A DNA stretch of 35,280 nt from Bacteroidales bacterium (GCA_017542345.1 JAFXXI010000029.1:1-35280); one strand, 5' to 3'. Shown: positions 16,005 to 24,975, numbered from the stretch's first letter. Notes: generated by a model from the sequence alone, not told the origin. Numbers and translations: made by a program.

Positions 16005-16778
16005 TTAGAAAGTATAGTTGAATCCCAGTCGCAGCATCGGGCTCTCCCAGCGCAGGGTCTCCATCATCGTGTTCAGACCGCCGTAGAAGCGCGTCGTGGT
16101 CTCCACATCCTGCACCTGCACGCCGTCCACCATGTGGAAATCGGACGGCTTTGAGCCCTCGTGTGTCACCTTCTCGCTGACATAACCCACACTCAAGAAG
16201 TCGAGACTCAACTCGGCACTCAAATGCTTGGAAAACTCGTAGGTCAGCGTCGGACGCATACTGACGCTCCACGAGAAGCTACTGATGCTGTCGGCCATTG
16301 GGTCGTTCTCTATGAACTCCTTGTTATTGCTCCAGTTGTTGTAGCTATGCGTGCCGGTGGTGTAACCCATATTGCGGATGCTGCCCTGCAACATCATGTT
16401 AAAGTGCATGTTGCCATACTTAAAAAGCTCATAGCGCAGTATCGGCTGCACCGTCCAACCCTCTTGCTCCGTCGCGTCGGCGATGTTGGTGATAGTGCGG
16501 TTCATACCATCGATGAGGGTATCTTTCGAGGTCAGCAGACGACTGGTGGTGCTGCTCAAGTAGCCGCCCATGACTCCGAAATAGAGTTTCGGGGTAATCT
16601 GATAGCCCACCTGCAAACCTCCGAGCCATGTCGTCCTGCTGCTCATGTCGACATTCCACGAATTGACGTTCTTCTCGGTGTAGTAGCCGCCCTGAAGGCC
16701 CACGACGAGCTGTGCGTCGACCGCCCAAGCCATCATGACCGCGGCAGCAAAAAGTGCTATTTTTTTCATCATTCCCAT
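16005..16778 (-). CDS. Outer-membrane beta-barrel protein of unknown role
   Basis: A 257-residue protein from ATG 16778 ([23 protein letters not shown]), with a signal peptide cleaved before [11 protein letters not shown]. The remainder alternates hydrophobic and aromatic residues in strands of 8-10 residues and ends in Phe (RLGFNYTF), as expected for an eight- or ten-strand barrel inserted by BAM. I do not recognise a specific family. The ATG at 16859 would lie upstream of the -7 element at 16794-16801 and would hide the signal peptide, so it is rejected. Starts at 16772 or 16769 are equally possible. It is followed after 4 nt by the HerA-like ATPase gene. Confidence 0.78.
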   Translation of the reverse strand: MGMMKKIALFAAAVMMAWAVDAQLVVGLQGGYYTEKNVNSWNVDMSSRTTWLGGLQVGYQITPKLYFGVMGGYLSSTTSRLLTSKDTLIDGMNRTITNIADATEQEGWTVQPILRYELFKYGNMHFNMMLQGSIRNMGYTTGTHSYNNWSNNKEFIENDPMADSISSFSWSVSMRPTLTYEFSKHLSAELSLDFLSVGYVSEKVTHEGSKPSDFHMVDGVQVQDVETTTRFYGGLNTMMETLRWESPMLRLGFNYTF

Positions 16779-16793
16779 ATTTGATTCAAAATG

Positions 16794-16801
16794 CAAAAAT
16801 A
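16794..16801 (-). promoter_or_regulatory. Probable -7 element for the barrel / HerA-like pair
   Basis: The minus strand reads TATTTTTG followed by CATTTTG, which fits TAnnTTTG. It lies 15 nt before the chosen start at 16778. No clean TTTG is present at the -33 position. Confidence 0.6.
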
Positions 16802-17043
16802 CGAATAAAAACGCAATCGCGCACCCGAAAATCAAAAAAAGAGTGAAGTTTTTTAGCAATCTACAGAAATACAGCCGTTTGAAAAACCCTCACACAACCT
16901 TTCCCGACTCTCGAAAAACCCTATTTTTTCCTCATCTCGCAAAACACACATTACCGACGTTTTGTCCCTATCATCTTCTTACCATTTTCCTACAATCCCC
17001 TTATCATTCATTTCCATGGAAGAAGATGGTAGGTAAAAAAAAT

Positions 17044-17074
17044 TTTGGTGGTACGGAAAAAGGTTGTATCTTTG
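17044..17074 (+). promoter_or_regulatory. Consensus promoter of the TM1266-hydG operon
   Basis: TTTG at 17044-17047, a 19-nt spacer and TATCTTTG at 17067-17074 give a perfect match. Upstream, an inverted repeat (CATCTTCTT 16972-16980, AAGAAGATG 17020-17028) ends about 16 nt before the -33 box and could be an operator. The leader to ATG 17115 is about 34 nt. Confidence 0.88.
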
Positions 17075-17114
17075 CAGCATCAACCCATTGTCTAATCCAA
17101 AAGCCTAACACCTG

Positions 17115-17363
17115 ATGGAGAAGCGAATAGGAACAATAACTGTACTCATACGCGACCGCGAAGCGGCGCAATCCGTCAATCAATTGTTGTCAGAACATGC
17201 CGACATCATCCTCTGTCGGCAGGGTTTGCCTTTTCACGACCGTCCAGTGGCCGTCATTTCACTCATTGTCGATGGGACTGTGAACAAAATCAACGCCTTG
17301 ACGGGCCAGCTAGGCCGTTTGGACGGTGTGGAATGTAAGGCCGTCGTAACCAGAAATAATTAA
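17115..17363 (+). CDS. TM1266-type regulator of the [FeFe]-hydrogenase system
   Basis: An 82-residue ACT-like ferredoxin-fold protein (EKRIGTITVLIRDREAAQSVNQLL... LDGVECKAVVTRNN). The pattern matches the small 'iron-only hydrogenase system putative regulator' family named after Thermotoga TM1266, which is regularly found beside hydE, hydF or hydG. The biochemical role of the family is not established. A nickel-responsive-regulator-like C-terminal domain or another ACT protein is the main alternative, but direct linkage to hydG (18 nt downstream) supports the call. There is no DNA-binding domain, so any regulation would be through protein or ligand contacts. Confidence 0.85.
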   Translation: MEKRIGTITVLIRDREAAQSVNQLLSEHADIILCRQGLPFHDRPVAVISLIVDGTVNKINALTGQLGRLDGVECKAVVTRNN

Positions 17364-17381
17364 TCTTAAAACAATAATATT

Positions 17382-18812
17382 ATGAAACATCAGAATTTCA
17401 TAGACCGTGACAAACTCTACGGCATGCTGGAGAACAACGCGCCCAGCGAGAGCCAGTTGAACGACATCCTCAACAAGGCACGCAAACTCAAGGGCTTGAA
17501 CCTCGAGGACGTGGCCAAACTGCTGAGCGTTGAGGACGAGGCTGGCATCCAGAAGATACTCGACACCGCCGAATACTGCAAGGACGAGATTTATGGCCGC
17601 CGCCTGGTGCTGTTCGCTCCCATCTACACCGGCAACGCCTGCGTGAACAACTGCGTCTACTGCGGTTTCCGTCGCGACAATAAAGCACTGAAACGCAAGG
17701 TACTGACCCTCGACGAGATTGAAGCCGAGACCCTCCAGCTGCTGCGCATGGGCCATAAACGCGCCCTGCTCATCTGCGGCGAAAGCCCCCGCAACGACGC
17801 CAACTACATGGTCGAAGCCATCCGCCGCACCTATGCCGCCAAGGACGAGAAGGGCAGCACCATCCGCCGCATCAACGTCGAGCTGGCCCCCATGAGCGTC
17901 GAGGACTACGCCAAGCTGAAAGCCGAGAAGATAGGCACCTATGTCTGCTTCCAGGAGACCTACGACCCCATCGAATACGCCAAGTTCCACCCAGCCGGCA
18001 CCCCCAAGGCCGACTATCTGTGGCGCCTCACCTGCATGGATCGCGCCCAGGAAGGCGGCATCAACGACGTGGGCATCGGCGTGCTGTTCGGCCTGGTCGA
18101 CTACCGCTTCGAGATTTTGGCCATGATGGAGCACGCACGCCATCTGGAAGAAGACTACGGCTGCGGCCCCCACACCGTGAGCTTCCCCCGCATCGAGCCC
18201 GCCGAAGGCACCCCCTTCAGCCTGCCGGAGAACATTCCTCACCCCGTCTCCGACAAGGACTTCATGAAGATTATCGCCATCATCCGCATCGCCATGCCCT
18301 ATACCGGAATTATCATCAGCACCCGTGAGCGTCCCGAGATGCGCGACAAGCTGGTAAAATACGGTGTCAGCCAGATATCGGCAGCCTCCGAGACCAACCC
18401 TGGCGGCTACGACGAAGGCAGCGATAACACCGAGGCAAAACCCTACGAGAAGACCGGCAACACCGGTGCACAGTTCACTCTGGGCGACCACCGCTCGCTG
18501 GACGAAGTCATCAGCATGATGATTGACGGCGGCTACATTCCCAGTTTCTGCACCGGCTGCTACCGCAAAGGCCGCGTGGGTGCCGATTTTATGGACCTCG
18601 CCAAGCCCGGCCTCATCAAGGAGTACTGCAAGCCCAACGCCATGTTCACCTTCCGCGAGTACCTCGAGGACTACGCCAGCCCCGCCACCAAGGAGAAAGG
18701 CCTGCGCCTGCTCAAGGAACTAACCCAAACCTTCAGCAAAGAAGAACTCAAGAAGCGCGTCGAAGGCAACCTCTGCAAAATCGGCGACGGCGAGCGCGAC
18801 CTGTACTTCTAA
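17382..18812 (+). CDS. hydG: HydG, radical SAM tyrosine lyase of H-cluster assembly
   Basis: A 476-residue protein. HydG cleaves tyrosine to p-cresol, CO and cyanide and builds the Fe(CO)(CN)-cysteine synthon for the [FeFe]-hydrogenase active site. The radical-SAM cluster motif is C87-x3-C91-x2-C94 (CVNNCVYCGF), and the SAM-binding strand region is ALLICGESPRN. The C-terminal second-cluster motif C390-x2-C393-x22-C416 (FCTGCYRKGR...KEYCKP) is diagnostic for HydG, separating it from ThiH and HydE. Length fits the family. The gene sits in a two-gene unit after the TM1266-type regulator. HydE, HydF and a hydrogenase are not in this window, so they must be elsewhere if the pathway works. Confidence 0.96.
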   Translation: MKHQNFIDRDKLYGMLENNAPSESQLNDILNKARKLKGLNLEDVAKLLSVEDEAGIQKILDTAEYCKDEIYGRRLVLFAPIYTGNACVNNCVYCGFRRDNKALKRKVLTLDEIEAETLQLLRMGHKRALLICGESPRNDANYMVEAIRRTYAAKDEKGSTIRRINVELAPMSVEDYAKLKAEKIGTYVCFQETYDPIEYAKFHPAGTPKADYLWRLTCMDRAQEGGINDVGIGVLFGLVDYRFEILAMMEHARHLEEDYGCGPHTVSFPRIEPAEGTPFSLPENIPHPVSDKDFMKIIAIIRIAMPYTGIIISTRERPEMRDKLVKYGVSQISAASETNPGGYDEGSDNTEAKPYEKTGNTGAQFTLGDHRSLDEVISMMIDGGYIPSFCTGCYRKGRVGADFMDLAKPGLIKEYCKPNAMFTFREYLEDYASPATKEKGLRLLKELTQTFSKEELKKRVEGNLCKIGDGERDLYF

Positions 18813-18829
18813 CCCACTGAAAGATGCAA

Positions 18830-18868
18830 AAAAAATGGAGCCTGCAATTGCAGGTTCCATTTTTTTTG
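18830..18868 (+). terminator. Intrinsic terminator after hydG
   Basis: A nearly perfect hairpin (AAAATGGA...CCTGCAATTGCAGG...TCCATTTT, one G-T wobble) is followed by a run of eight T residues. It starts 18 nt after the hydG stop, and the 3' half overlaps the next promoter's spacer. Confidence 0.88.
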
Positions 18869-18876
18869 TATCTTTG
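18848..18876 (+). promoter_or_regulatory. Promoter of the T9SS cargo / OmpA operon, nested in the hydG terminator
   Basis: TTG at 18848-18850, an 18-nt spacer and TATCTTTG at 18869-18876. The -33 box is inside the terminator stem and the spacer is its T-run. The predicted leader to ATG 18998 is about 115 nt, long for this window. It carries the perfect inverted repeat TGAATG-TG-CATTCA (18917-18930) and a small hairpin ATTGGT-ATA-ACCGAT (18939-18953). Confidence 0.75.
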
Positions 18877-18997
18877 TAGTTCATGCTAACCTGCTCCCAT
18901 GCAACACAACCCACTGTGAATGTGCATTCAGGAGTAATATTGGTATAACCGATAATGGATAGATTTTAGGAATAGAACAATAAAAAAAATAAACAAA

Positions 18998-21900
18998 ATG
19001 TCAAACAAGATGAAGAAACCTCTATTGACTGTATTGGCGGTGGCACTTGCCGTGTTGCTGCCGATGGAGAGCATGAATGCGCAGGAGAAGCGCATCCAGC
19101 TCGGCATTAAGACACTTGACCACGCGCAGGTGTTGAACGCAAGAATCTACGCGGGTGTGCTTGGCACATGCTACTATGTCGACGCATCCTGCTTCGACGC
19201 AAACTATCACCAGCCCGTAATGCAGGTCAGCAACATTGCCACCTCGAGCGAACTGACGGTGGCGAGCGACGGCTACACAGTGCTTGGCGCTGTCGACAGC
19301 ACGATTTATGCGATGTCATTCATCGTCATCGGCGATGTCAACGGCCACTACTATGTGCTTGGCAACACCGAAGATGCCGACTCGGGCGTAGTGAAAGTCG
19401 ACAGTCTGTTTGACGGTATCGCATCGGGCGACACCCTGAACAACGGGCATGTGGCAATGAATCCGCTGACCAACATGCTGATGTTCTACGGTGCCCCCAT
19501 CACGGACAACGACGGATGGCTGTATGCGTCGCTGACGGCTGCGGTCGCCACCCCCTCGGCCTTCGCCCTCACGTTCACCGACACCGTCCGCGTCGACACC
19601 ACCGTAACCATCAGCGGTGCCACCCGCACGTTGAACATCAACCATAACGGCAACCCTATTGTAAACACCTCGGCCACCGGCCTGTTCGTCATCTCTAACG
19701 ATGCCCAAGTCACCATCAGCGGCGGCAGCGGCGCCATCAGGAGCAACATCCTGTCGGGCAACGCCACCCAAGCGGGTCCCGTCTACAAGATTGTCGACGC
19801 CAGCGTGGTTATGAGCCACCTCAACGTCACCTCGAACGAGAGCGTCATCGAAATGGAAGGCTCGTCGGCCATCTACGCCGACCAGTGCAACTTCCAGACC
19901 ACCGGCACAAACGATACCGTGATGCTGATGGATGGCGCCAGCCTGGCGACCATTGGCGCCGATGTTGAATTTGAGGGCGGTGCCTACGGTGTGTCGATGG
20001 CGAGCAGCGCCACCGGCCGTCTGGATATCAATACTACGACGGTGCTGAACAACATGACCGACTACGACGTGCCCGTCGACGCCTATGGCTATGCCAACAC
20101 TATGTCCAATCAGCGCAGCTATTGGCGCAGTCTGAAACAGGCCGCCTTCTATTCCGACACGATCTACCTGGGCCGCAAGATGAGCAGCCCCGTTTCCGAC
20201 TCGATACATAACTCGGTGGTGCTGATGCTTGGCAGCGACAGCATCATGAGCGAGCTGAAGGTGCGCCACACCATGGGCACCGTGGAAATCAACGGCGGTG
20301 TCATCAACTCGCTCCTGTGCGACAACACCACAGCCTCTGTGGTACTGCAGGACATCGACTCGCTGGGCTCGTTGGAGGCCGGTAACCACGAAGTCAACAT
20401 CGTCAGCGGACGCTACGGCGTCATCACCCCGCTGACGGGTGCCGACATCACCATTAACGGCGGCAAATACACCCAGGAATACCCCAACTACCTGGCTCCC
20501 CGCCACACCTTCATGCCCAACACCGACCCGACCGACAGCCTGACCTTCAAGAAGGTCGTGGTGCCGGGATACAAGGTAAACTATGTAAACTACGACTACA
20601 AGGGCCACGACACACTCATCGTCTACAACAACGCCAACAACAAGATTAGCCCTGCGCTGTCGAGTCCTCGCTACCCCGACCACGACACCGTCTTCATGGC
20701 TTGGTGCAAAGACTCCGCCCTCACCACAGAATGGATCTTCGAGGACGACCTGCTGACGCAGGACACCACCCTCTACGCCCATTGGCACCGCATGGTTCCC
20801 ACCGAGAGAACCTGCAAGATAATCTATAAGCACATCGGCCTGACCAACGACACCACAGCGGTGGACAGCATCAACGCGGTGTGCACCATCGGCGAGCGCG
20901 CCGTCTTCTACAGCCGCTTCTATGTGGGCCGCAGCGCCACCGAGGACAGCATTGTCTTCGCCGCGATGCCCGACCATGACACCACCATTTACTTCCTCTA
21001 CACCCTGAATACCTACTACCTCACCTGGGATGCCGACGGCGGACACTTCAGCGACAACGCCTCGACCAAGGTCGACACACTGAAATACACCCAGACCATC
21101 ACCCTGCCTGAAGAGCCCGCGAAAGAAGGTTTCTCGTTCAGCAGCTGGACTCAGCTGCCCGCCGGCATGACTATGATTGCCCGCAACCACACCTGCACCG
21201 CCCAGTACGAGCCTCGCACCTATGCGCTCACCTGGATTGGCGCCGACACCAGCGTAGTCTATACCACCGAAGCTGTGACATGCGTCAGCGCCAGTTATGT
21301 GGATGACAACAGCAATACCGTGCAGGCCCAACTCTCCTACTACAAGATTGACGGCACCCCCGTCAGCCAGGCAGTCGCTGCCGGCCGCTACCGCGTGGTG
21401 GCAGCCCCGCAGAATCCTGTCTACACACTGGAGGCCGACACCGTCAAGTACTTCACCGTCACCAAGGCCGAGGTCAGCGTTGATGCTGCCACCGTCGAGT
21501 TTGACTCGGTGAAGTTCAACGATGGAACCTCCGACGTCAATGTCACCAATATCGGCACCCTCACCGGTGTGCTTGGCAACGACATGGTGATGCACAACAC
21601 CACCGCTCGCTACAGCGACGCCACCTCGGCGACCGGCAAGTCCATCATTGCTTACTTCAGCTTGGTTGACGGTGATACCGCCAACTACACCCTCGACACC
21701 AATGCCGCCCTGCTGACCACCAACGGCGTCATCATGGACTCCATCACGCTCAACAGCGACTACGCCGAACAAGGCATTGCGGTGAACGTGAAAGGCTACT
21801 GCACCGGTGGTGACACCATCCGCTACGACATCCAGAACGGCGCCCCCGATGAGTACAACCTCATCTTCTCGTCTGCCGATGTAACCAACCAGCACTTCAC

Positions 21901-22558
21901 CAACGCCGGATGGACAGCCATCGATCCCAGCAACCCGGGCATCATCCTTGTCGACATCCCCGCCGAGGCTGCCATGGGCGACTACACCGTGGCCTTGCTG
22001 TTCCGCAACAGCGCCTATCCCGACCTGACCAGCGACACCGCCCGCTTCCAGATCCACATCAACCTGCCGCGCACCTATACGATGCCGCTCTTTGACGACG
22101 TCATCGCACTGGTCGACACCTGCCACTGCTTCACCGACATCCACTGGTACCACAGCACCGACGGCGGCGCCACCTGGAACGAGGTAACCGAGGCCCAGGG
22201 CAAATACTACTACCAGGAGGAAGGTGGCCTGACCGGCGAATACTATGTCGTCGCCAACATGAACGGCGTGGCCACCCGCACCTGCGTCCAAAGCGACATG
22301 GAGACGCAGATCTCCGACGAGGCTCCCGCCACTCCCGCTGTGACGGCCTATCCCAACCCGACCGTTGACCGTGTGACCGTCAGCATCGCCAACAGCGACG
22401 CCCGGAGCCACACCGTCCGCGTGATGAATGTCATGGGTGTGACGACCGATGAGGTCACCTTCGACGGCGACAACACCACCCTCGACTTCAGCCGCTACGC
22501 CAACGGAAGCTACACCATCAGCGTCGACGGCATCGCTGTCCGCGTCATCAAGAAGTAA
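18998..22558 (+). CDS. Large T9SS-secreted surface protein with Listeria-Bacteroides repeats
   Basis: A 1186-residue protein with a signal peptide 1-28 (cleaved NA|QEKR). Residues ~180-360 are Ser/Thr/Asn/Gly-rich short strands resembling a right-handed beta-helix. Two Listeria-Bacteroides (InlB B-type) repeats follow at about 523-597 (ending TTLYAHW) and 673-738 (starting YYLTWDADGG). An MBG/YDG-like region (about 739-910) comes next. The C-terminal ~70 residues contain AYPNP (1117-1121) and end GSYTISVDGIAVRVIKK, the type A sorting signal of the type IX secretion system, which is cut off while the protein is attached to the cell surface. The likely role is adhesion or surface-layer formation, and no catalytic motif is seen. 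It is co-transcribed with the OmpA-family gene 32 nt downstream. Confidence 0.85.
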   Translation: MSNKMKKPLLTVLAVALAVLLPMESMNAQEKRIQLGIKTLDHAQVLNARIYAGVLGTCYYVDASCFDANYHQPVMQVSNIATSSELTVASDGYTVLGAVDSTIYAMSFIVIGDVNGHYYVLGNTEDADSGVVKVDSLFDGIASGDTLNNGHVAMNPLTNMLMFYGAPITDNDGWLYASLTAAVATPSAFALTFTDTVRVDTTVTISGATRTLNINHNGNPIVNTSATGLFVISNDAQVTISGGSGAIRSNILSGNATQAGPVYKIVDASVVMSHLNVTSNESVIEMEGSSAIYADQCNFQTTGTNDTVMLMDGASLATIGADVEFEGGAYGVSMASSATGRLDINTTTVLNNMTDYDVPVDAYGYANTMSNQRSYWRSLKQAAFYSDTIYLGRKMSSPVSDSIHNSVVLMLGSDSIMSELKVRHTMGTVEINGGVINSLLCDNTTASVVLQDIDSLGSLEAGNHEVNIVSGRYGVITPLTGADITINGGKYTQEYPNYLAPRHTFMPNTDPTDSLTFKKVVVPGYKVNYVNYDYKGHDTLIVYNNANNKISPALSSPRYPDHDTVFMAWCKDSALTTEWIFEDDLLTQDTTLYAHWHRMVPTERTCKIIYKHIGLTNDTTAVDSINAVCTIGERAVFYSRFYVGRSATEDSIVFAAMPDHDTTIYFLYTLNTYYLTWDADGGHFSDNASTKVDTLKYTQTITLPEEPAKEGFSFSSWTQLPAGMTMIARNHTCTAQYEPRTYALTWIGADTSVVYTTEAVTCVSASYVDDNSNTVQAQLSYYKIDGTPVSQAVAAGRYRVVAAPQNPVYTLEADTVKYFTVTKAEVSVDAATVEFDSVKFNDGTSDVNVTNIGTLTGVLGNDMVMHNTTARYSDATSATGKSIIAYFSLVDGDTANYTLDTNAALLTTNGVIMDSITLNSDYAEQGIAVNVKGYCTGGDTIRYDIQNGAPDEYNLIFSSADVTNQHFTNAGWTAIDPSNPGIILVDIPAEAAMGDYTVALLFRNSAYPDLTSDTARFQIHINLPRTYTMPLFDDVIALVDTCHCFTDIHWYHSTDGGATWNEVTEAQGKYYYQEEGGLTGEYYVVANMNGVATRTCVQSDMETQISDEAPATPAVTAYPNPTVDRVTVSIANSDARSHTVRVMNVMGVTTDEVTFDGDNTTLDFSRYANGSYTISVDGIAVRVIKK

Positions 22559-22590
22559 ACAAAAGTATAAGAATATCAAAGCATAGAACA

Positions 22591-24975
22591 ATGAAACGCA
22601 TATCCATACTGTTAAGCGCACTGATCCTTGCGTTCAGCATGCAAGCCCAGAACAATATGCCCAGCAACTACATCGGGCTCAACGTAGGTGGCGGCATGAA
22701 CACCCTCACCTACAAGCCCGTCAATGGCAGCTGGAGCCCCAGTTGGGGCCTCCTCGGCGAACTGAAGTATGCCCACTTCTTCGGCACCCACTTCGGCGTC
22801 GGCTTTGGCGTGCAGTACAACATGACCCACGCCGGGACACTCTACGACTTCACCGAGACCAGCACCGGCCTTACCCACGTCGACAACACCAATGCCCACT
22901 ACGACCTGAACACCGTCTTTGACAACTGGCACGAACGCCAGACGGTGTCGTTCCTGAGCATCCCCATTGAACTCTACTGGCGCGCTGCCCTCTCCAACCG
23001 CTGGGCCTTCCTGCTCGGCCTCGGTGCCCAGATTGACCTGCCCATGAGCGGCAAATACACCGCCACCGAAGGTGCCTACCGCACCGAGGGCTACTTCCCC
23101 GCCCTGGGCTATGCCGTCAGCAACCTGCCTAACCACGGCTTCCGCAACTACGACGCCGACTTCAAGAGCGACGTCACCCTGAACAAGACCGGCGTCAGCG
23201 TCATCGCCGACCTCGGATTCAACTATACCATGTGCCACAACTGGGGTCTCTACCTCGGCATCTATGGCGGCTACGGCATCACCAACCTGCTCGACAGCAC
23301 CAGCACCAAGCCGGTGCTCAGCATCAACGAGACCGACGCCTCCAAGCTTGACTACAATGGCACCCTCGCATCTAATCAGATTGACGCCCTGCACCTGCTC
23401 AACGCCGGCGTAAAGATTGGCATCAACATCGGCTGGAACTGCAAGAAACGCGTCTCCGGCGACAGCGAGAAAGCCGCTGACGACATGTACTACTATGAAG
23501 AGCCCGCCGAGGAGGCTGCTGTCGAAGAAGCTGCTGTCGAAGAGACTGCCGAGGAGGTCACTGAAGAGGCCACCGAGAAACCCGCCAAGGTCGCTGAAGA
23601 AGCCACCGAAGAGGCCACTGAAGAAGAGGCTACCGAGGAGGCCACTGAAGAAGCTACCAACGAGGCCACCAACGAACCCGCCAAGACTACCGAGGCCAAC
23701 ACTAATAAACCTTCCAAGACCAACGTCACTACGACCGACGAGGACACCGATGACGACACCGAGGAAGTGACTCCCGTCCGCAAGCGCGTCCGCGCCGACG
23801 ACGCCGACCTGGTTCAGGCCATGTCGAGCATCGATGCCGACCTCGACGAAGCCGAGCAAGCGGCCAAGGATGCCAACGATGCCGAGGCTGCCAGCAAGGT
23901 CGCCGACGCCCGCGCCAAAGCCGCCGATGCCAAGAAGGCCTACCAGAACGGCCAGTATGCCAAGGCCAAAGCACTCTTCACCGAGGCCTACAGTGACATC
24001 GCCGACAGTTATGCCTCCGATGCCGACACCTACGCACAGCAGGGCAACAACGAAGAGGCTTCCAACGCCGCCGACGCCGCTGACCTCTATGCCGATGCCG
24101 CCCACAAAGACGGTCTCGACTGCGCCATGGCCGCCTCGCGCAACGCACGCCTGAACAACGACATTGCCCGCGGCGCCAGCAACGGTGAGAGAACTTCCTC
24201 CGACGCCAACTACAACGATCCCAACTACGCCGACCGCCTCGCCCAAGAGGCCATGAATATGGCTGACGACGCCACCTGCAAGCCGGCCAAGACCGACGCC
24301 CGCGACGCCTCCGGTAAAGCCTACCGCGGCAAACTGGCCGACAGCTATGCCGCCAGCGCCAGCTCCTTCGCCAAGTCGGCCAATGTCTTTGCCTCCAAGA
24401 GCAACAACGCCGAAGCACAAGCCGCTGCCGCCGAAGCCCAGCGCTTCGCCAACGAGGCCGCCGAAGCCGCCCGCATGGGCGACACCGCCGGTGCCTACCG
24501 TGCTGCCCGCGCCGCACAGCAGGCTGCCGAACGTGCACGCCGCCTGGCCAACGGAGACGATGGCAACAAAGGTGCTGCCGACAATGGCGCCGCCAACGGC
24601 CAACCCGCCGACCGCGCCCAGCTGCAGAACTACCTCGACCAGATCAACGCCACCGTGCGCTTCGACTTCAACAGCACCGAGCCCAAGTTCGACCGCAAGA
24701 CCGACATCGCCATCCGTGCCCTCTGTGCTGCCATGAAGGCAAACAGCAACGTCAAAGTGCTCATCACCGGCCACACCGACAACGTCGGTTCCGCCGAGAG
24801 CAACAAGGAGTGCGGCATGAAGCGTGCCGAAGCCCTCAAGCAACTCATGGTGAACCAAGGCGCCCCCGCCGCCAGCATCAAGACTGCCACCAAGGGTCAG
24901 GATGAGCCCGTCGTCGCCAACGACACCGACGAGCACCGCTATCAGAATCGTCGCGCAGTTATCACCCTGCGATAA
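22591..24975 (+). CDS. OmpA-family protein: barrel, acidic linker, alanine-rich spacer, OmpA domain
   Basis: A 794-residue protein with a signal peptide 1-19. Residues 20-285 are an outer-membrane beta-barrel (YIGLNVGGGMNTLTYKPV..., GFGVQYNMTHAG). Residues 301-398 are a linker of EEAT/EEAA repeats, extremely acidic and Thr/Ala-rich. Residues ~400-680 are alanine-rich and predicted helical with heptad-like spacing. The OmpA/MotB peptidoglycan-binding domain (about 685-794) begins ATVRFDFNST and contains TGHTDN (G727-D730), the conserved MKRAEAL helix and NRRAVITLR at the end. D730 and the distal Arg are the usual meso-diaminopimelate contacts. The long spacer can bridge outer membrane and cell wall. 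It follows the T9SS cargo in the same operon and ends before a strong terminator. Confidence 0.88.
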   Translation: MKRISILLSALILAFSMQAQNNMPSNYIGLNVGGGMNTLTYKPVNGSWSPSWGLLGELKYAHFFGTHFGVGFGVQYNMTHAGTLYDFTETSTGLTHVDNTNAHYDLNTVFDNWHERQTVSFLSIPIELYWRAALSNRWAFLLGLGAQIDLPMSGKYTATEGAYRTEGYFPALGYAVSNLPNHGFRNYDADFKSDVTLNKTGVSVIADLGFNYTMCHNWGLYLGIYGGYGITNLLDSTSTKPVLSINETDASKLDYNGTLASNQIDALHLLNAGVKIGINIGWNCKKRVSGDSEKAADDMYYYEEPAEEAAVEEAAVEETAEEVTEEATEKPAKVAEEATEEATEEEATEEATEEATNEATNEPAKTTEANTNKPSKTNVTTTDEDTDDDTEEVTPVRKRVRADDADLVQAMSSIDADLDEAEQAAKDANDAEAASKVADARAKAADAKKAYQNGQYAKAKALFTEAYSDIADSYASDADTYAQQGNNEEASNAADAADLYADAAHKDGLDCAMAASRNARLNNDIARGASNGERTSSDANYNDPNYADRLAQEAMNMADDATCKPAKTDARDASGKAYRGKLADSYAASASSFAKSANVFASKSNNAEAQAAAAEAQRFANEAAEAARMGDTAGAYRAARAAQQAAERARRLANGDDGNKGAADNGAANGQPADRAQLQNYLDQINATVRFDFNSTEPKFDRKTDIAIRALCAAMKANSNVKVLITGHTDNVGSAESNKECGMKRAEALKQLMVNQGAPAASIKTATKGQDEPVVANDTDEHRYQNRRAVITLR

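Noticed and set aside
14426-16778. A HerA-NurA type defence or repair module.
   Set aside because: The ATPase matches the DUF853/YjgR branch, there is no NurA-like nuclease nearby, and the adjacent gene is an outer-membrane barrel.
19316-22621. An 1101-codon open frame on the minus strand opposite the T9SS cargo gene.
   Set aside because: The cargo gene's codon bias (GAC, GCC, ACC, GGC) leaves the antisense frame without stops. The translation is Val/Gly/Asp/His-rich with no domain, and the plus frame has a signal peptide and sorting domain.
23490-23790. Possible CRISPR-like or VNTR array in the EEAT linker.
   Set aside because: The repetition is codon-level amino-acid repetition without fixed-length direct repeats and spacers.
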